Positions 44,465-53,918 are shown, numbered from the stretch's first letter. The stretch: DNA of 64,000 nucleotides from Rhizobium sp. Pop5 (GCF_024721175.1 NZ_CP099400.1:124001-188000), one strand, 5' to 3'. Program-made: numbers and translations. The notes: generated by a model not told the origin, from the letters alone.

Positions 44465-45292
44465 GTGCGCCGTCCGATGCAGGCCAAAAGAGACAATCTT
44501 CCCTCCAGCATTCTCGCCTCGATCAGGAACAGGAAAAAGCGGCTCGATCCTGCCTACACTGAAGCAAGGCCGCGCAGCGCGGGGACGCTGATCGCCTCCT
44601 ACAACGTGCATAAATGCGTCGGCACCGACAGGCGCTTCGATCCAGAGCGCACCAGCCGGGTGATCCATGAAATCGGCGCCGACGTGATCGCGCTGCAGGA
44701 GGCCGACACACGCTTTGGCGAGCGCACGGGCATTCTCGATCTCGGCCGGCTGGAAAGGGAAACGGGACTGATCCCGGTGCCGATCGCCGGCATGGCCAAG
44801 GCGCATGGCTGGCACGGCAATGTCGTGCTTTTCAAGAAAGGGCTGGTGCACGACGTGCACCAGGTCAAGCTGCCGGGACTGGAGCCACGCGGCGCGCTGG
44901 TTGCCGAAATCGAACTCGAAGAGGGCGGGGTGCTGCGCATCATCGCCGCACATTTCGGGCTGTTGCGCCATAGCAGAGCCCAGCAGGCCCGCACGCTGGT
45001 CGAGCTTATCAACGACAGACACGAGATGCCGACCATCCTGCTCGGCGACCTCAACGAATGGCGGCTCGGCGACAGTTCGTCGCTCAACACTTTCCAATCC
45101 GCCTTCGGAGAGCTGCCGCCCGCCGTCCCGAGTTTTCCCGCCGGTCTGCCGCTGCTCGCACTCGACCGCATCATCGCCAACCGCAAGGGGATCATCACCG
45201 AAGTGGAGGCTCACGACACGCCGCTCGCGCGCATCGCTTCGGACCACCTGCCGGTCAAGGCGCTCGTCGATCTGAAGCCGATAGCCGGTTAG
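44465..45292 (+). CDS. Endonuclease/exonuclease/phosphatase (EEP) family protein
   Basis: A 275-residue EEP-family phosphoesterase. Motifs are SYNVHKC, VIALQEADTR (metal-binding Glu), GDLNEW (Asp/Asn) and the final SDHLPVKA (catalytic Asp-His). Metal-dependent phosphodiester or lipid phosphate hydrolysis is the family role; no signal peptide is seen, so it acts in the cytoplasm. EEP genes next to a cls gene are common in rhizobia, which suggests a lipid-head-group substrate, but DNA is possible. The start may be ATG 44477 rather than 44465. Confidence 0.85.
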   Translation: MRRPMQAKRDNLPSSILASIRNRKKRLDPAYTEARPRSAGTLIASYNVHKCVGTDRRFDPERTSRVIHEIGADVIALQEADTRFGERTGILDLGRLERETGLIPVPIAGMAKAHGWHGNVVLFKKGLVHDVHQVKLPGLEPRGALVAEIELEEGGVLRIIAAHFGLLRHSRAQQARTLVELINDRHEMPTILLGDLNEWRLGDSSSLNTFQSAFGELPPAVPSFPAGLPLLALDRIIANRKGIITEVEAHDTPLARIASDHLPVKALVDLKPIAG

Positions 45293-45346
45293 GAAGCCTG
45301 CCGGTTGGTGCCGTCCCGCGGGACCTCAATCGACCGCCGTGTATTC

Positions 45347-45922
45347 TCACTTTGAGCGGAAAAAACCCATGAGACGGTGAAACCGCCGTGCCCACAATTG
45401 CGGATCGACTATTTCAGATGAGGAAGCTGTGGTCAGTCGCTCAAGGCGAGGCAGGAGAAAGGCAGCCCAATCGTCGAGATCGGCTTTGCTGAAGTAAGGC
45501 AGCCAGACGTCGGAGGGGCCTTCCCACTGTCTTGGATTTGCTCGAACCAGATCGCCCAGCTTCACCAACACAGTCCCGCCGTCGTTTCCGACGACTTCGA
45601 TCTCGAGATCGGGATCGGGCCTCGGAAGGCGCGCGATGATGCGTTCCTCCAAAGCCTTGCCAGTGGCTCGATCCGCCTCGTCCAGGCGGTAAAGTATTCT
45701 CGTGTCGTCGGCCGGGCCAGAGCCCTCAGTCATGTTGATCGTGAATTTGGCGCCCATGACGCTGTTCGAATATTGGGATACCTGTAGCCAACAAACCCGT
45801 TCGGCACGGGCAAAGCTACACTTGCCGGCAGCCTGTGATTCCCAGCCCAACTCCCGAAATCTCGGCGCCAGCAGTGAGCGCATATGTCGGTGAAAGTCTC
45901 GACTTTTCAAATAGTCGCGCAT
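45347..45922 (-). CDS. DUF4304-like hypothetical protein
   Basis: A 191-residue soluble protein. The N-terminal part (HRHMRSLLAPRFRELGWESQ, then RVCWLQVSQYSNSVMGAKFTINM) has the pattern of DUF4304 proteins, which often begin with LxxxGF and later FTINL. The C-terminal half is Leu/Arg/Trp-rich. No catalytic motif is seen. It stands alone between convergent and divergent genes. The family assignment is from pattern memory and only moderate. Confidence 0.65.
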   Translation of the reverse strand: MRDYLKSRDFHRHMRSLLAPRFRELGWESQAAGKCSFARAERVCWLQVSQYSNSVMGAKFTINMTEGSGPADDTRILYRLDEADRATGKALEERIIARLPRPDPDLEIEVVGNDGGTVLVKLGDLVRANPRQWEGPSDVWLPYFSKADLDDWAAFLLPRLERLTTASSSEIVDPQLWARRFHRLMGFFRSK

Positions 45923-46202
45923 GCTTCACTGCCTGTCCCAGGGGCTCTACCGATCCTGGAAGCTTCTCACGGCATGCTCGAAGGCACAATGGACACTTGC
46001 GCCCGGCAAGCGTCTTTCCGCGCGAGCGGCCTGTCGAGCAGATGGCATCTGCGCTTCGGTCGGCCGGGGCTGAAAGGTCACGAGCCTGATGACGTCACGT
46101 AATATCTCGAACATGGTATTTCTCCTTCGAGATCATTTGCTTCCTCTTGCCCGATGCGTTCAAACGAGCTTATCGTCACTTTCGAATGACTTGAGGTTAT
46201 GG

Positions 46203-47093
46203 ATGAAGCGCGGACGCTTGCCATTGACGGCCTTGCGTACATTCGAGGTCGCCGGCCGTCTCGAAAGTTTTACGCAGGCGGCGCAGGAGCTGTTCATCTC
46301 GCAGGCAGCCGTCAGCCGGCAGATCCGCGAGCTTGAAGCGCTGCTCGGCGAAGCGCTTTTCGAGCGCCGCCATCGCAGCGTCCATCTCACCGCCTCCGGC
46401 GCCAAGCTGCTCGCTATTCTCACGCAATCCTTCGACCGGATCGACGAGTGCCTGGAGGAGTTTCGCCGCCGGCCGGCGAATATGGCGGTGACGATCAGCG
46501 CGGAACCTTCCTTTGCGTCCTGCTGGCTCGTTTCCCGCCTACCGGAGTTTCGCGAGCAGCATCCCGATATCGACGTGACGATCGACTCCGATCCGCGGCT
46601 GGTCGAGTTCCGCACCGGGCAGGCCGAGGTCGCCATCCGTCACGGCGCTGTCGCGACCACCTGGCCGAGGACCGAGAGCGAGCATCTTGCCGATGTCAGG
46701 ACGATAGCGGTCGCAGCGCCTGCATTGTTTGAGAAAGGACCGGTGATCGAACGACCGGAGGACATCCTGTGTCACACGCTGCTGCATGAAGAAAACAGGG
46801 ACGTGTGGTCGCGCTGGTTCGAAGCCGCAGGCGTTGCGATGCCGGAAGCCGCGCGGGGACCGGTCTATGCCGATGGCGGCCTGGTGATGCAGGCGGTCTT
46901 ACGTGGGCAGGGCATAGCGCTGATGGACGAGATTTTTGCGGAGGAAGAGATCAAAGCGGGCCGGCTGCTTCGCCTCTTCGATTTCGCCATTCCCCTTGGC
47001 GCCTACTGGCTCGTCGCGCGCAGTTTCGACCGGCTCACCCCGCCGGCCTTGCTGTTCGTTCGCTGGATCAGGTCCCGGATCGAAGGGTCTTAA
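46203..47093 (+). CDS. LysR-family regulator (GcvA-like)
   Basis: A 296-residue LysR regulator. The helix-turn-helix (MKRGRLPLTALRTFEVAGRL then SFTQAAQELFISQAAVSRQI) is typical of the GcvA/AmpR branch. The effector domain follows (PANMAVTISAEPSFASCWLV onward). ATG 46203 has GAGG seven bases upstream; a frame starting at 46089 adds an unlikely leader. The target is unknown: LysR genes usually control a divergent neighbour, but the left neighbour is a leftward hypothetical gene 280 bases away. That gap holds no other gene. Confidence 0.88.
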   Translation: MKRGRLPLTALRTFEVAGRLESFTQAAQELFISQAAVSRQIRELEALLGEALFERRHRSVHLTASGAKLLAILTQSFDRIDECLEEFRRRPANMAVTISAEPSFASCWLVSRLPEFREQHPDIDVTIDSDPRLVEFRTGQAEVAIRHGAVATTWPRTESEHLADVRTIAVAAPALFEKGPVIERPEDILCHTLLHEENRDVWSRWFEAAGVAMPEAARGPVYADGGLVMQAVLRGQGIALMDEIFAEEEIKAGRLLRLFDFAIPLGAYWLVARSFDRLTPPALLFVRWIRSRIEGS

Positions 47094-47218
47094 CGGCGGC
47101 CGCGATCGGCGAAGCTCGGCTATCCCTGTGGCGCGACGAGACAATCCTGAAAGTAGAAACTCACCGAGGTGGGACATGGCATGATCCCATCCGCCGGTCG
47201 CCACGATGGCCTCGACTG

Positions 47219-48319
47219 TCAGTGAGCCGCGCAGATTTGACCCAGACCCGCTTGCGTCGACGCCTGAGAGAACTCGTCGAATTCGAAATGGAACGTGCCG
47301 GGTATACGCAGTCTGTAGGTTCCAAACTTGAAATATGGACCGACCAACGGCCGGGGATCGTTCTTCCTTAACGTGGCGCCGATATTGCCCCTGACGGACA
47401 CGATCTTCTGGCCATTCGCCCAGATGTCGATCTCGCCGGGACGCTGCGGTCCATACTCGTTGTCGGTGCGTCCTGGCTTGATGCGGTAGACCATGTCGAC
47501 CCAGTCCTTGCGGGGGTCCGGCAGCGAGCGGTTGTCTTCCGGCTCTATGTCGATGTCCGCCTTGCCGATGTACTTTCCGGGTTCCGCCACGAAGGAAAAA
47601 GCGCTGAATTGCCCTACCAGGGCGGGGTCGCCCAGTCCGAGCGCTTGCGACAACTGCTGGGAGTCGGATGGGTGCGCCTCGGGTCCCAGGCTGTCCATCA
47701 GATTCTGCTTGAAGAACTGCTGTGAAAGGTTGGGTTGCGTTCTGGTGAAGAGGTCAAGAGACTGCAGCGAGTTGATCGCGTTGACTGTACGCTCGTCGCG
47801 AGGAAGATTTCCGAGCAAGGCTTGTGCCGAAAGCAATGCATCCGGATCGCCTTCCGCCCTTGCGACCACGCGTCGGACATTGTTGTCCTGCACGGTGATG
47901 TGGAAGACTCCGTTGTCAAATCGCTGAGCAATCATAGGGCTGCCGTCGCCCGGACCCTTCCACTGGCCGATCACCAAACGGGCGCTCCCTGTCGACGGTA
48001 CGTCGCCCGTTATCTTGAAGCTGAAACGGTACCAAACCTCGTCACCGAAAATCGGCCAGGTCTTTTTGGTGGTTCTCAACTCGGCGCGCTGGCAGTCGTC
48101 TTCGCATTCGAGGCCGTTGTCGCCGTCCGTCGTGACGATATCGATGGCAGCGCTTCCGCAGCGTCCGGGTTTCTGGAACTGATACTGACGCGACAGAATC
48201 TGCTGCGTTGTCCAATTCGCCGTATTCAGCCTGTCGGAATCGAAGTTATCTTTGAGCCCTGCTGCGCAGGCGGCACCGGCGGAAAGGGCAATGACGAATG
48301 TCAGAAACGCACCTCGCAT
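47219..48319 (-). CDS. Secreted heparin-lyase-like polysaccharide lyase family protein
   Basis: A 366-residue secreted protein. The signal peptide is MRGAFLTFVIALSAGAACAA. The mature part matches the heparin lyase I-like fold (PF14099 type): CQRAELRTTKKTWPIFGDEV followed by WYRFSFKI, then RLVIGQWK, and the end GPYFKFGTYR. A helical insert of about 80 residues (LLSAQALLGNLPRDERTVNA to LGLGDPALVG) interrupts the sandwich. It probably acts on a uronic-acid-containing polysaccharide; the catalytic residues could not be assigned. Confidence 0.82.
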   Translation of the reverse strand: MRGAFLTFVIALSAGAACAAGLKDNFDSDRLNTANWTTQQILSRQYQFQKPGRCGSAAIDIVTTDGDNGLECEDDCQRAELRTTKKTWPIFGDEVWYRFSFKITGDVPSTGSARLVIGQWKGPGDGSPMIAQRFDNGVFHITVQDNNVRRVVARAEGDPDALLSAQALLGNLPRDERTVNAINSLQSLDLFTRTQPNLSQQFFKQNLMDSLGPEAHPSDSQQLSQALGLGDPALVGQFSAFSFVAEPGKYIGKADIDIEPEDNRSLPDPRKDWVDMVYRIKPGRTDNEYGPQRPGEIDIWANGQKIVSVRGNIGATLRKNDPRPLVGPYFKFGTYRLRIPGTFHFEFDEFSQASTQAGLGQICAAH

Positions 48320-48441
48320 ACTGATCCCCGGTCAACGAGCCACGGCGGTGGCGCAGGTTATACTCTAAATTGGCCGCCATCGTCAGGGAGAGCTTAACTT
48401 TCGTCGGCTAGATTGATTCCGTCCTTTTGGTGTTATGGCGC

Positions 48442-49413
48442 ATGGCTGACGAAGAAATACTTCCTTCAGAGGTTCTGACCTCGATATTGATGCGAATGTT
48501 CGAGTTCGCGCCGATAGCGATGGCAATCTCGACCAGCGACACGGAGACATCAAGCTACCTCAAGGTAAACGACGCCTATCTGCGCCTTACGGGCCTAAAG
48601 TGGGATGATATTCGCGGTAGGACGCTGACTTCGGAGGGGGCTGCCATCAGCAGCCCGGCGCGTGATCGCAGACACCGCATGCTCGAGGAGGATGGCGGCT
48701 ACGTGTTGGAGGAGGTCGATATCCGGCACGCCGACGGTACGGTCATTCCGACGCTGATTTCCGCGCAGCGCACGATCGTGGATGATGTTTCCTTCGATGT
48801 TGAAGTGATTCTCGATGTCTCCGCACGTGTTCGACACCAGCATGAGATCGAACTTGCATTGCGCGCGTCGGCACGAACCGATGCGCTCTCGGGGCTTCCC
48901 AACCGGGCCTGTTTCGACGAAGTGATCGCCGGGCATGTGGAGCGGATGCATGGGAGCGAAAAGCTCCTTGTGCTGGCATTCATCGACTTCAACGGGTTCA
49001 AGGCCGTCAACGATACGATGGGACACGCAGCCGGCGACGAAGTGCTCAGGACGATTGCCAGCCGTTTTCGTGACAGTTTCCGAACCAATGACTTCATCGC
49101 ACGCATTGGGGGCGACGAATTTGTCGTTCTGCTTGAGGTTGATCCGGCCCATCTGAACGACGTCGAGCCGACGCTGACCGAAGCAATGGACCGCATTTTC
49201 AAACCGATGGCGATCGATGGCGTCGTGGTCGAACTCGGCGCCGCAGTCGGGGTCACCATGTTGCAATCGGACGACGACGTGAGCTCATTCATGAAGCGCG
49301 CCGACGGCTATATGTATCTTGCCAAGCAGACAGGCGAGCGGCTCGCACTGGTCTGGCTTGGTCATCCCGGCCTTGCCCACACCAGCGGCCGCATGGTCCG
49401 GAGCCGCCGCTAG
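48442..49413 (+). CDS. PAS-GGDEF diguanylate cyclase
   Basis: A cytoplasmic c-di-GMP-forming protein. An N-terminal PAS domain (about 15-130, with FAPIAMAISTSDTETSSYLK) is followed by a GGDEF domain. The motif GGDEF lies near residue 223 and the I-site RTND is five residues upstream, so feedback inhibition is kept. ATG 48442 (MADEEILPSEV) is used rather than an upstream TTG. It ends in a short basic tail (GRMVRSRR). It stands alone, converging on the PDZ-protein gene. Confidence 0.9.
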   Translation: MADEEILPSEVLTSILMRMFEFAPIAMAISTSDTETSSYLKVNDAYLRLTGLKWDDIRGRTLTSEGAAISSPARDRRHRMLEEDGGYVLEEVDIRHADGTVIPTLISAQRTIVDDVSFDVEVILDVSARVRHQHEIELALRASARTDALSGLPNRACFDEVIAGHVERMHGSEKLLVLAFIDFNGFKAVNDTMGHAAGDEVLRTIASRFRDSFRTNDFIARIGGDEFVVLLEVDPAHLNDVEPTLTEAMDRIFKPMAIDGVVVELGAAVGVTMLQSDDDVSSFMKRADGYMYLAKQTGERLALVWLGHPGLAHTSGRMVRSRR

Positions 49414-49490
49414 TCTTTCCCGGTCGGAATGCCGCAATCTGACCAGGAAAGACTTCTCTCGCGCGGCGCGTCTTACGCGCTCGATCATCG

Positions 49491-49516
49491 CATCGGCCAC
49501 AACGTGGTGGCCGATG
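49491..49516. terminator. Hairpin between convergent GGDEF and PDZ genes
   Basis: CATCGGCCAC (49491-49500) pairs perfectly with GTGGCCGATG (49507-49516) around a six-base loop. It lies in the 136 bases between the two convergent genes. No clear T-run follows, so termination in both directions is only plausible. Confidence 0.5.
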
Positions 49517-49549
49517 GGTTAGACGCGGTAGAGCCTTGGCAGGCTATGA

Positions 49550-50299
49550 TCAGCCGTCGTCGGAATCGCCGCCCGAGTCGTCGCCGCCATCATCATCGCC
49601 ACCGGCATCGTCGTCGCCGTCATCCTCGGAACTATCGTCGCTTGCCTCTTCGCTTGTTTCCTCGTCGCTGGAAGATTCTTCCTGGGTCATCGCTTCCTCG
49701 ACGGTCGTCTCTTCGCTTTCATAGGAGGACTCGATCGTCTGCGTTTCCTCGGATACATATTCGGAATAGGAGAAAGACGTCTCCGACGTGTCGCTCTCCC
49801 AGGTCGAAATTTCCGTGACCGAGATGGCCTCGTTGTACTCCTCAAGCGTGATGACGGCGGCGACAGCCACCGGCGCACCATCGCGAAGGACGGCCAAGGC
49901 GATATCGGATTTGCCTGCTTTCAGATCGCGACTGACAGCGATGTCGACATCGACGGGTTTGTGAACCTTGTGCCCGTGAACCTCCGAGAGCACATCGCCG
50001 GGCTTGATCCCCTGCTTGTCGGCGACGCCGCCCTTCTTGACCGAGAGCACCAACACGCCGTGTTCGCCCTTGGCGAGCTTGAACTTCTTTATGACCGCCT
50101 TGTTGACGGGCAACAGCAGTGCATCGAGCGCCTTGGAAATCTGAGGCGAAGGAAGCGCATGCGTCGGCGGCGCCGCGGCATAGGCGGCGGAATATCCGGT
50201 CAATGGTGATGTAATGTTGGCAATGATAAGCAATGCGCGTAGTGCATTATATGAGGTCTTCAACGCTTTTTTCTCCACCCGTGCGTGTTGGTTTTGCAC
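49550..50299 (-). CDS. PDZ-domain protein with long acidic Ser/Glu/Asp tail
   Basis: A 249-residue exported protein. A hydrophobic signal segment (ALRALLIIANITSPLTGYSA then AYAAAPP) is followed by a PDZ domain (LSVKKGGVADKQGIKPGDVL, about 85-150). The last ~95 residues are low complexity: Ser, Thr, Glu and Tyr repeats, then a nearly pure Asp/Gly/Ser/Glu end (SSEDDGDDDAGGDDDGGDDS). There is no protease domain, so PDZ here is for binding. The acidic tail could bind calcium or cationic surfaces. The start is uncertain: GTG 50299, GTG 50278 and a TTG at 50263 are all possible. Confidence 0.75.
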   Translation of the reverse strand: MQNQHARVEKKALKTSYNALRALLIIANITSPLTGYSAAYAAAPPTHALPSPQISKALDALLLPVNKAVIKKFKLAKGEHGVLVLSVKKGGVADKQGIKPGDVLSEVHGHKVHKPVDVDIAVSRDLKAGKSDIALAVLRDGAPVAVAAVITLEEYNEAISVTEISTWESDTSETSFSYSEYVSEETQTIESSYESEETTVEEAMTQEESSSDEETSEEASDDSSEDDGDDDAGGDDDGGDDSGGDSDDG

Positions 50300-50591
50300 A
50301 GAGTGCGAGGAATAGCAGTCTATTTTTAATATATCTCTAATTTATTGGGCGAGCGTAACATGATCCTTTCGGGCATGCGAGTTCGATAGACTGCGCCGCG
50401 TGAGTTATGATCATAGAAGCATCCGAAGACCTGCTTCGGTTATTGATCAACAGTTCCTGGCTCCAGCCGGAGCGGCGCCGATTGGGCATTATCTCACGTC
50501 GAAAAACACCGCTTGACGCCTTTGCGTCTTTGCTTAATGCTAAGATGTCAGACCAATTTTTAGGTCGTTGCCTGATAGAAAATGGGGAACC

Positions 50592-51314
50592 ATGAAGGCA
50601 AATCATAGCGGCAGGCCGGTGATCCGGCCGCTTCCCGTCATGGACCGGGCGCGTCAGGTGACCGATGCGCTGGCGGATTATGTCGAGGAAGCCAGATTGC
50701 AGGCGGGTGATCGGCTGCCGGCCGAGCGCGAGTTGATGGCGGCACTTGCCGTGGGCCGGTCGACCATTCGCGAAGCGATCCGCCACTTTCAGGCGCTCGG
50801 CGTCATCGAGACGCGCAAGGGCAGCGGAACCTATCTGTTAAAGCCGGTTTCCCGGGCGACGATACACATGCCGCTGTCGTTCGACGCGGTGCATCTGCGC
50901 GATGCATTGCTGCAGACGCTGGAGGTTCGCCGCGGCATCGAATGCGAGGCGGGCATGGTCGCCGCCCGGCGGCGCACCGAGAGGGATCTCGTCGTCATCG
51001 AGGAGAAGCTTGACGAAATGGAGCGGGTGCACCTGGAGAAAGGCACTTCAGGGCCGGAGGATCTTGCCTTCCATCTCGCCGTCTACGACGCCACCCATAA
51101 CCCGCTGTTTCGCCAACTTCTCGAACAGATGCGCGAGACCTTCGAGCGCTTCTGGGAGCACCCGTTCGACCGGCAGGATTTCGCCCGACGGTCCTTTCCC
51201 TTTCACCGCACGCTTTTCAACGCGATCGTCGCCCGGGATCCAGAGGCGGCGCGGGCGGAAACATTGAAAATTCTCGATATCGTCGAGGAAGACATCAAGG
51301 AAATGTCCAAATGA
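50592..51314 (+). CDS. GntR/FadR-family regulator
   Basis: A 240-residue FadR-type regulator. The winged helix (RLPAERELMAALAVGRSTIR then EAIRHFQALGVIETRKGSG) is followed by an all-helical FCD domain with the metal-binding His residues in DLAFHLAVYDATHNP and PFHRTLFNAI. ATG 50592 has GGGGA in front. The stop overlaps the next start as ATGA, so regulator and PLP-enzyme genes are coupled. GACC-N8-GGTC at 50551-50566 is a possible operator. It probably senses an organic or amino acid and controls the whole operon to pepT. Confidence 0.9.
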   Translation: MKANHSGRPVIRPLPVMDRARQVTDALADYVEEARLQAGDRLPAERELMAALAVGRSTIREAIRHFQALGVIETRKGSGTYLLKPVSRATIHMPLSFDAVHLRDALLQTLEVRRGIECEAGMVAARRRTERDLVVIEEKLDEMERVHLEKGTSGPEDLAFHLAVYDATHNPLFRQLLEQMRETFERFWEHPFDRQDFARRSFPFHRTLFNAIVARDPEAARAETLKILDIVEEDIKEMSK

Positions 51315-52483
51315 GCAGCGGCGCAGACCCGTTCGATCTCGCTTCCATCATCACGGCTCACGACGAAGGCAATTTCGCCGAGGCCGTCGTGCCGCCGATT
51401 TTCCAGACCTCGCTTTTCACCTTTTCCGATTACGACGAGATGATCGCCTCCTATCGCGGCGAGAAAGTGCGGCCGATCTATACGCGCGGGCTGAACCCGA
51501 CGGTGCGCGCTTTCGAGGAAATGCTGGCAAAGCTCGAAGCTGCGGAGGATGCGCTGGGTTTTGCGAGCGGCATGGCGGCGATCTCGTCGGCCGTGCTGAG
51601 CTTCGTCGAACCAGGCGACCGCATCGTTGCCGTCAAACACGTCTATCCCGATGCTTTCCGCCTGTTCGGCACCATCCTGAAGCGGATGAAGATCGAGGTG
51701 ACCTATGTCGACGGGCGCGACGAGGAGGCCGTCGCCAAGGCGCTGCCCGGCGCCAAGGTCCTGTACCTGGAAAGCCCGACAAGCTGGGTGATGGAGGCTC
51801 ATGACGTTGGCGCGCTTGCGGCGCTCGCAAGACATCACGGTGCGATCTCGATGATCGACAATAGCTGGGCGAGCCCGTTTTTCCAGCGGCCGCTGACGCT
51901 CGGCGTCGATCTCGTCATCCATTCCGCCTCGAAATATCTCGGCGGCCACAGCGATGTGGTGGCGGGTGTCGTTGCCGGTTCGAAGGAAATGATCGCGCGC
52001 ATCAAGGCCGAGGCCTATCCCTATCTCGGCGGCAAACTTTCGCCTTTCGACGCTTGGCTGCTGATCCGCGGCCTGCGCACGCTGCCGCTGCGCATGAAAG
52101 CGCATGAGGCATCCGCCCTCGAAGTCGCCAGGCGTCTGCAAAGACTCGACGTGGTGGAGACGGTCTGCCATCCGGGCCTCGCCAATCGCCTGCCCGCCGG
52201 GCTCAATGGCACGTCGGGCCTGTTTTCGTTCATCTTCCGCGAAGGCGTCGATATCCGTGCCTTCGCCGATCACCTCAAGCTTTTCAAACTGGGTGTAAGC
52301 TGGGGTGGACATGAAAGCCTGATCGTACCGGGCGAGGTGGTGCTTCAGCAGAAGGCACAGCCGAATTCCGCGCATGCCTTTGGCATCCACGCGCGATCCG
52401 TACGCCTCCATGTCGGCCTCGAAGGAACCGAGGCCCTGTGGAGAGATATCGAGGAGGCGCTCGCCGCCGCTTCACAATCCTGA
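51311..52483 (+). CDS. PLP-dependent trans-sulfuration-type enzyme (Cys/Met metabolism)
   Basis: A 390-residue PLP enzyme of the cystathionine gamma-synthase/lyase family. The PLP Lys lies in HSASKYLGGHSD; YTRGLNPTV, FASGMAAISSAV and MIDNSWASP are the other family motifs. It could act as cystathionine beta- or gamma-lyase, methionine gamma-lyase or a synthase; the sequence alone does not settle this. Its place between a GntR regulator and a CUT1 importer with peptidase T is unusual for methionine synthesis and points to a catabolic lyase. Confidence 0.88.
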   Translation: MSSGADPFDLASIITAHDEGNFAEAVVPPIFQTSLFTFSDYDEMIASYRGEKVRPIYTRGLNPTVRAFEEMLAKLEAAEDALGFASGMAAISSAVLSFVEPGDRIVAVKHVYPDAFRLFGTILKRMKIEVTYVDGRDEEAVAKALPGAKVLYLESPTSWVMEAHDVGALAALARHHGAISMIDNSWASPFFQRPLTLGVDLVIHSASKYLGGHSDVVAGVVAGSKEMIARIKAEAYPYLGGKLSPFDAWLLIRGLRTLPLRMKAHEASALEVARRLQRLDVVETVCHPGLANRLPAGLNGTSGLFSFIFREGVDIRAFADHLKLFKLGVSWGGHESLIVPGEVVLQQKAQPNSAHAFGIHARSVRLHVGLEGTEALWRDIEEALAAASQS

Positions 52484-52516
52484 AACCCAAGAGAAACCTA
52501 AAAGGGGGAACTGAGC

Positions 52517-53776
52517 ATGAAAAAGCTAATAATCTCGACGCTCTTTGCTTCGATGATGGCGGGTACGGCCTTTGCCGACACGACGCTGAAACTCGTCGAA
52601 GTCATCACCAGCCCGGAACGCACAGAAACGCTGAAATCGATCGTCGGCAAGTTCGAAGCCGCCAATCCCGGCACCAAGGTCGACATCATCTCGCTGCCCT
52701 GGAACGAAGCCTTCCAGAAGTTCGCGACCATGGTATCGGCCGGCGATGTGCCTGATGTGATGGAGATGCCCGATACCTGGCTCTCGCTCTATGCAAATAA
52801 CGGCATGCTCGAAAGCCTGGAACCCTACCTTGAAAAGTGGGAGCACACCAAGGAGCTGACGCCGCGCGCGCTCGAACTCGGCCGCGACGTCAAGAACACC
52901 GCCTACATGCTGCCCTATGGCTTCTATCTCAGGGCGATGTTCTACAACAAGAAACTGCTTTCGGAAGCCGGCGTCGCGGCGCCGCCGAAGACTATGGAGG
53001 AATTCACCGCCGCTTCGGAAAAGGTTTCCAAGCTGTCAGGCAAATACGGCTACTGCATGCGCGGCGGACCGGGCGGCCTCAACGGCTGGATGATCTTCGC
53101 TGCCTCGATGGCCGGCTCTAACAAGTACTTCAGTGAGGACGGCACCTCGACGATGAACAGCCCCGGCTGGGCCAAGGGCATCGAGTGGATGGTCGATCTC
53201 TACAAGAAAGGCTATGCGCCGAAGGACAGCGTCAATTGGGGCTTCAACGAAGTCGTCGCCGGCTTCTATTCCGGCACCTGCGCCTTCCTCGATCAGGACC
53301 CGGATGCGCTGATCGCCATCGCCGAACGCATGAAAAAGGAAGATTTCGGCGTCATGCCGCTGCCCAAGGGACCTGACGGCAAGTCCTTCCCGACGATTGG
53401 CTACGGCGGCTGGTCGATGTTCACCACGAGCGGCAACAAGGATCTCTCCTGGAAGCTGATCGCCACCCTCGAAGGGCCGGAAGGCAATATCGAGTGGAAC
53501 AAGCGCATCGGCGCATTGCCGGCCTATACGGCGGCCGAGAAGGACCCCTTCTATGCCGGTGACCAGTTCAAGGGCTGGTTCGAGGAGCTGGCAGACCCGA
53601 ACACGGTGCCGACCGTGATGCCGACCTACCTCGAGGAATTCGCCTTCTTCAAGGATTCGCTGGCGATCAAGACTTCGCAGCAGGCCCTGCTCGGCGATAT
53701 CTCGGCGAAGGATCTGGCCGACCAGTGGGCGGAATATCTGACCAAGGCGCAGCAGAAGTTCCTGTCGAAGAAATAG
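52517..53776 (+). CDS. CUT1-type ABC importer solute-binding protein
   Basis: A periplasmic binding protein of 419 residues, family SBP_bac_1. The signal peptide is MKKLIISTLFASMMAGTAFA with GGGGGAA upstream. The mature part shows the classic opening KLVEVITSPERTETLKSIVG, then GDVPDVMEMPDTWLSLYANN and GGPGGLNGWMIFAASMAG. The ligand is usually a sugar or glycerol-phosphate-type compound, not clear here. A hairpin and RIME repeat between this gene and the permease genes may lower downstream expression. Confidence 0.92.
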   Translation: MKKLIISTLFASMMAGTAFADTTLKLVEVITSPERTETLKSIVGKFEAANPGTKVDIISLPWNEAFQKFATMVSAGDVPDVMEMPDTWLSLYANNGMLESLEPYLEKWEHTKELTPRALELGRDVKNTAYMLPYGFYLRAMFYNKKLLSEAGVAAPPKTMEEFTAASEKVSKLSGKYGYCMRGGPGGLNGWMIFAASMAGSNKYFSEDGTSTMNSPGWAKGIEWMVDLYKKGYAPKDSVNWGFNEVVAGFYSGTCAFLDQDPDALIAIAERMKKEDFGVMPLPKGPDGKSFPTIGYGGWSMFTTSGNKDLSWKLIATLEGPEGNIEWNKRIGALPAYTAAEKDPFYAGDQFKGWFEELADPNTVPTVMPTYLEEFAFFKDSLAIKTSQQALLGDISAKDLADQWAEYLTKAQQKFLSKK

Positions 53777-53784
53777 TGGAAAAA

Positions 53785-53918
53785 GGGGGCTTCGAGCTGG
53801 AAGCCCCCTCATCCGCCTGCCGGCACCTTCTCCCCGCTGGGGAGAGAGACTCGTGGCGGCGCCTCATTCCCCTTCTCCTCAGCGGGGAGAAGGTGGCCCG
53901 AAGGGTCGGATGAGGGGG
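53785..53918. repeat. Terminator-like hairpin and complete RIME repeat inside the operon
   Basis: GGGGGCTTC (53785-53793) pairs with GAAGCCCCC (53800-53808), directly after the binding-protein gene. It overlaps a long imperfect inverted repeat, 53804-53918, with CCCCCTCATCCG at the left and CGGATGAGGGGG at the right and inner AGGTGGC/GAGAAGG pairs. This is the rhizobial RIME element. Its placement between binding protein and permease may adjust their ratio. Confidence 0.75.
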
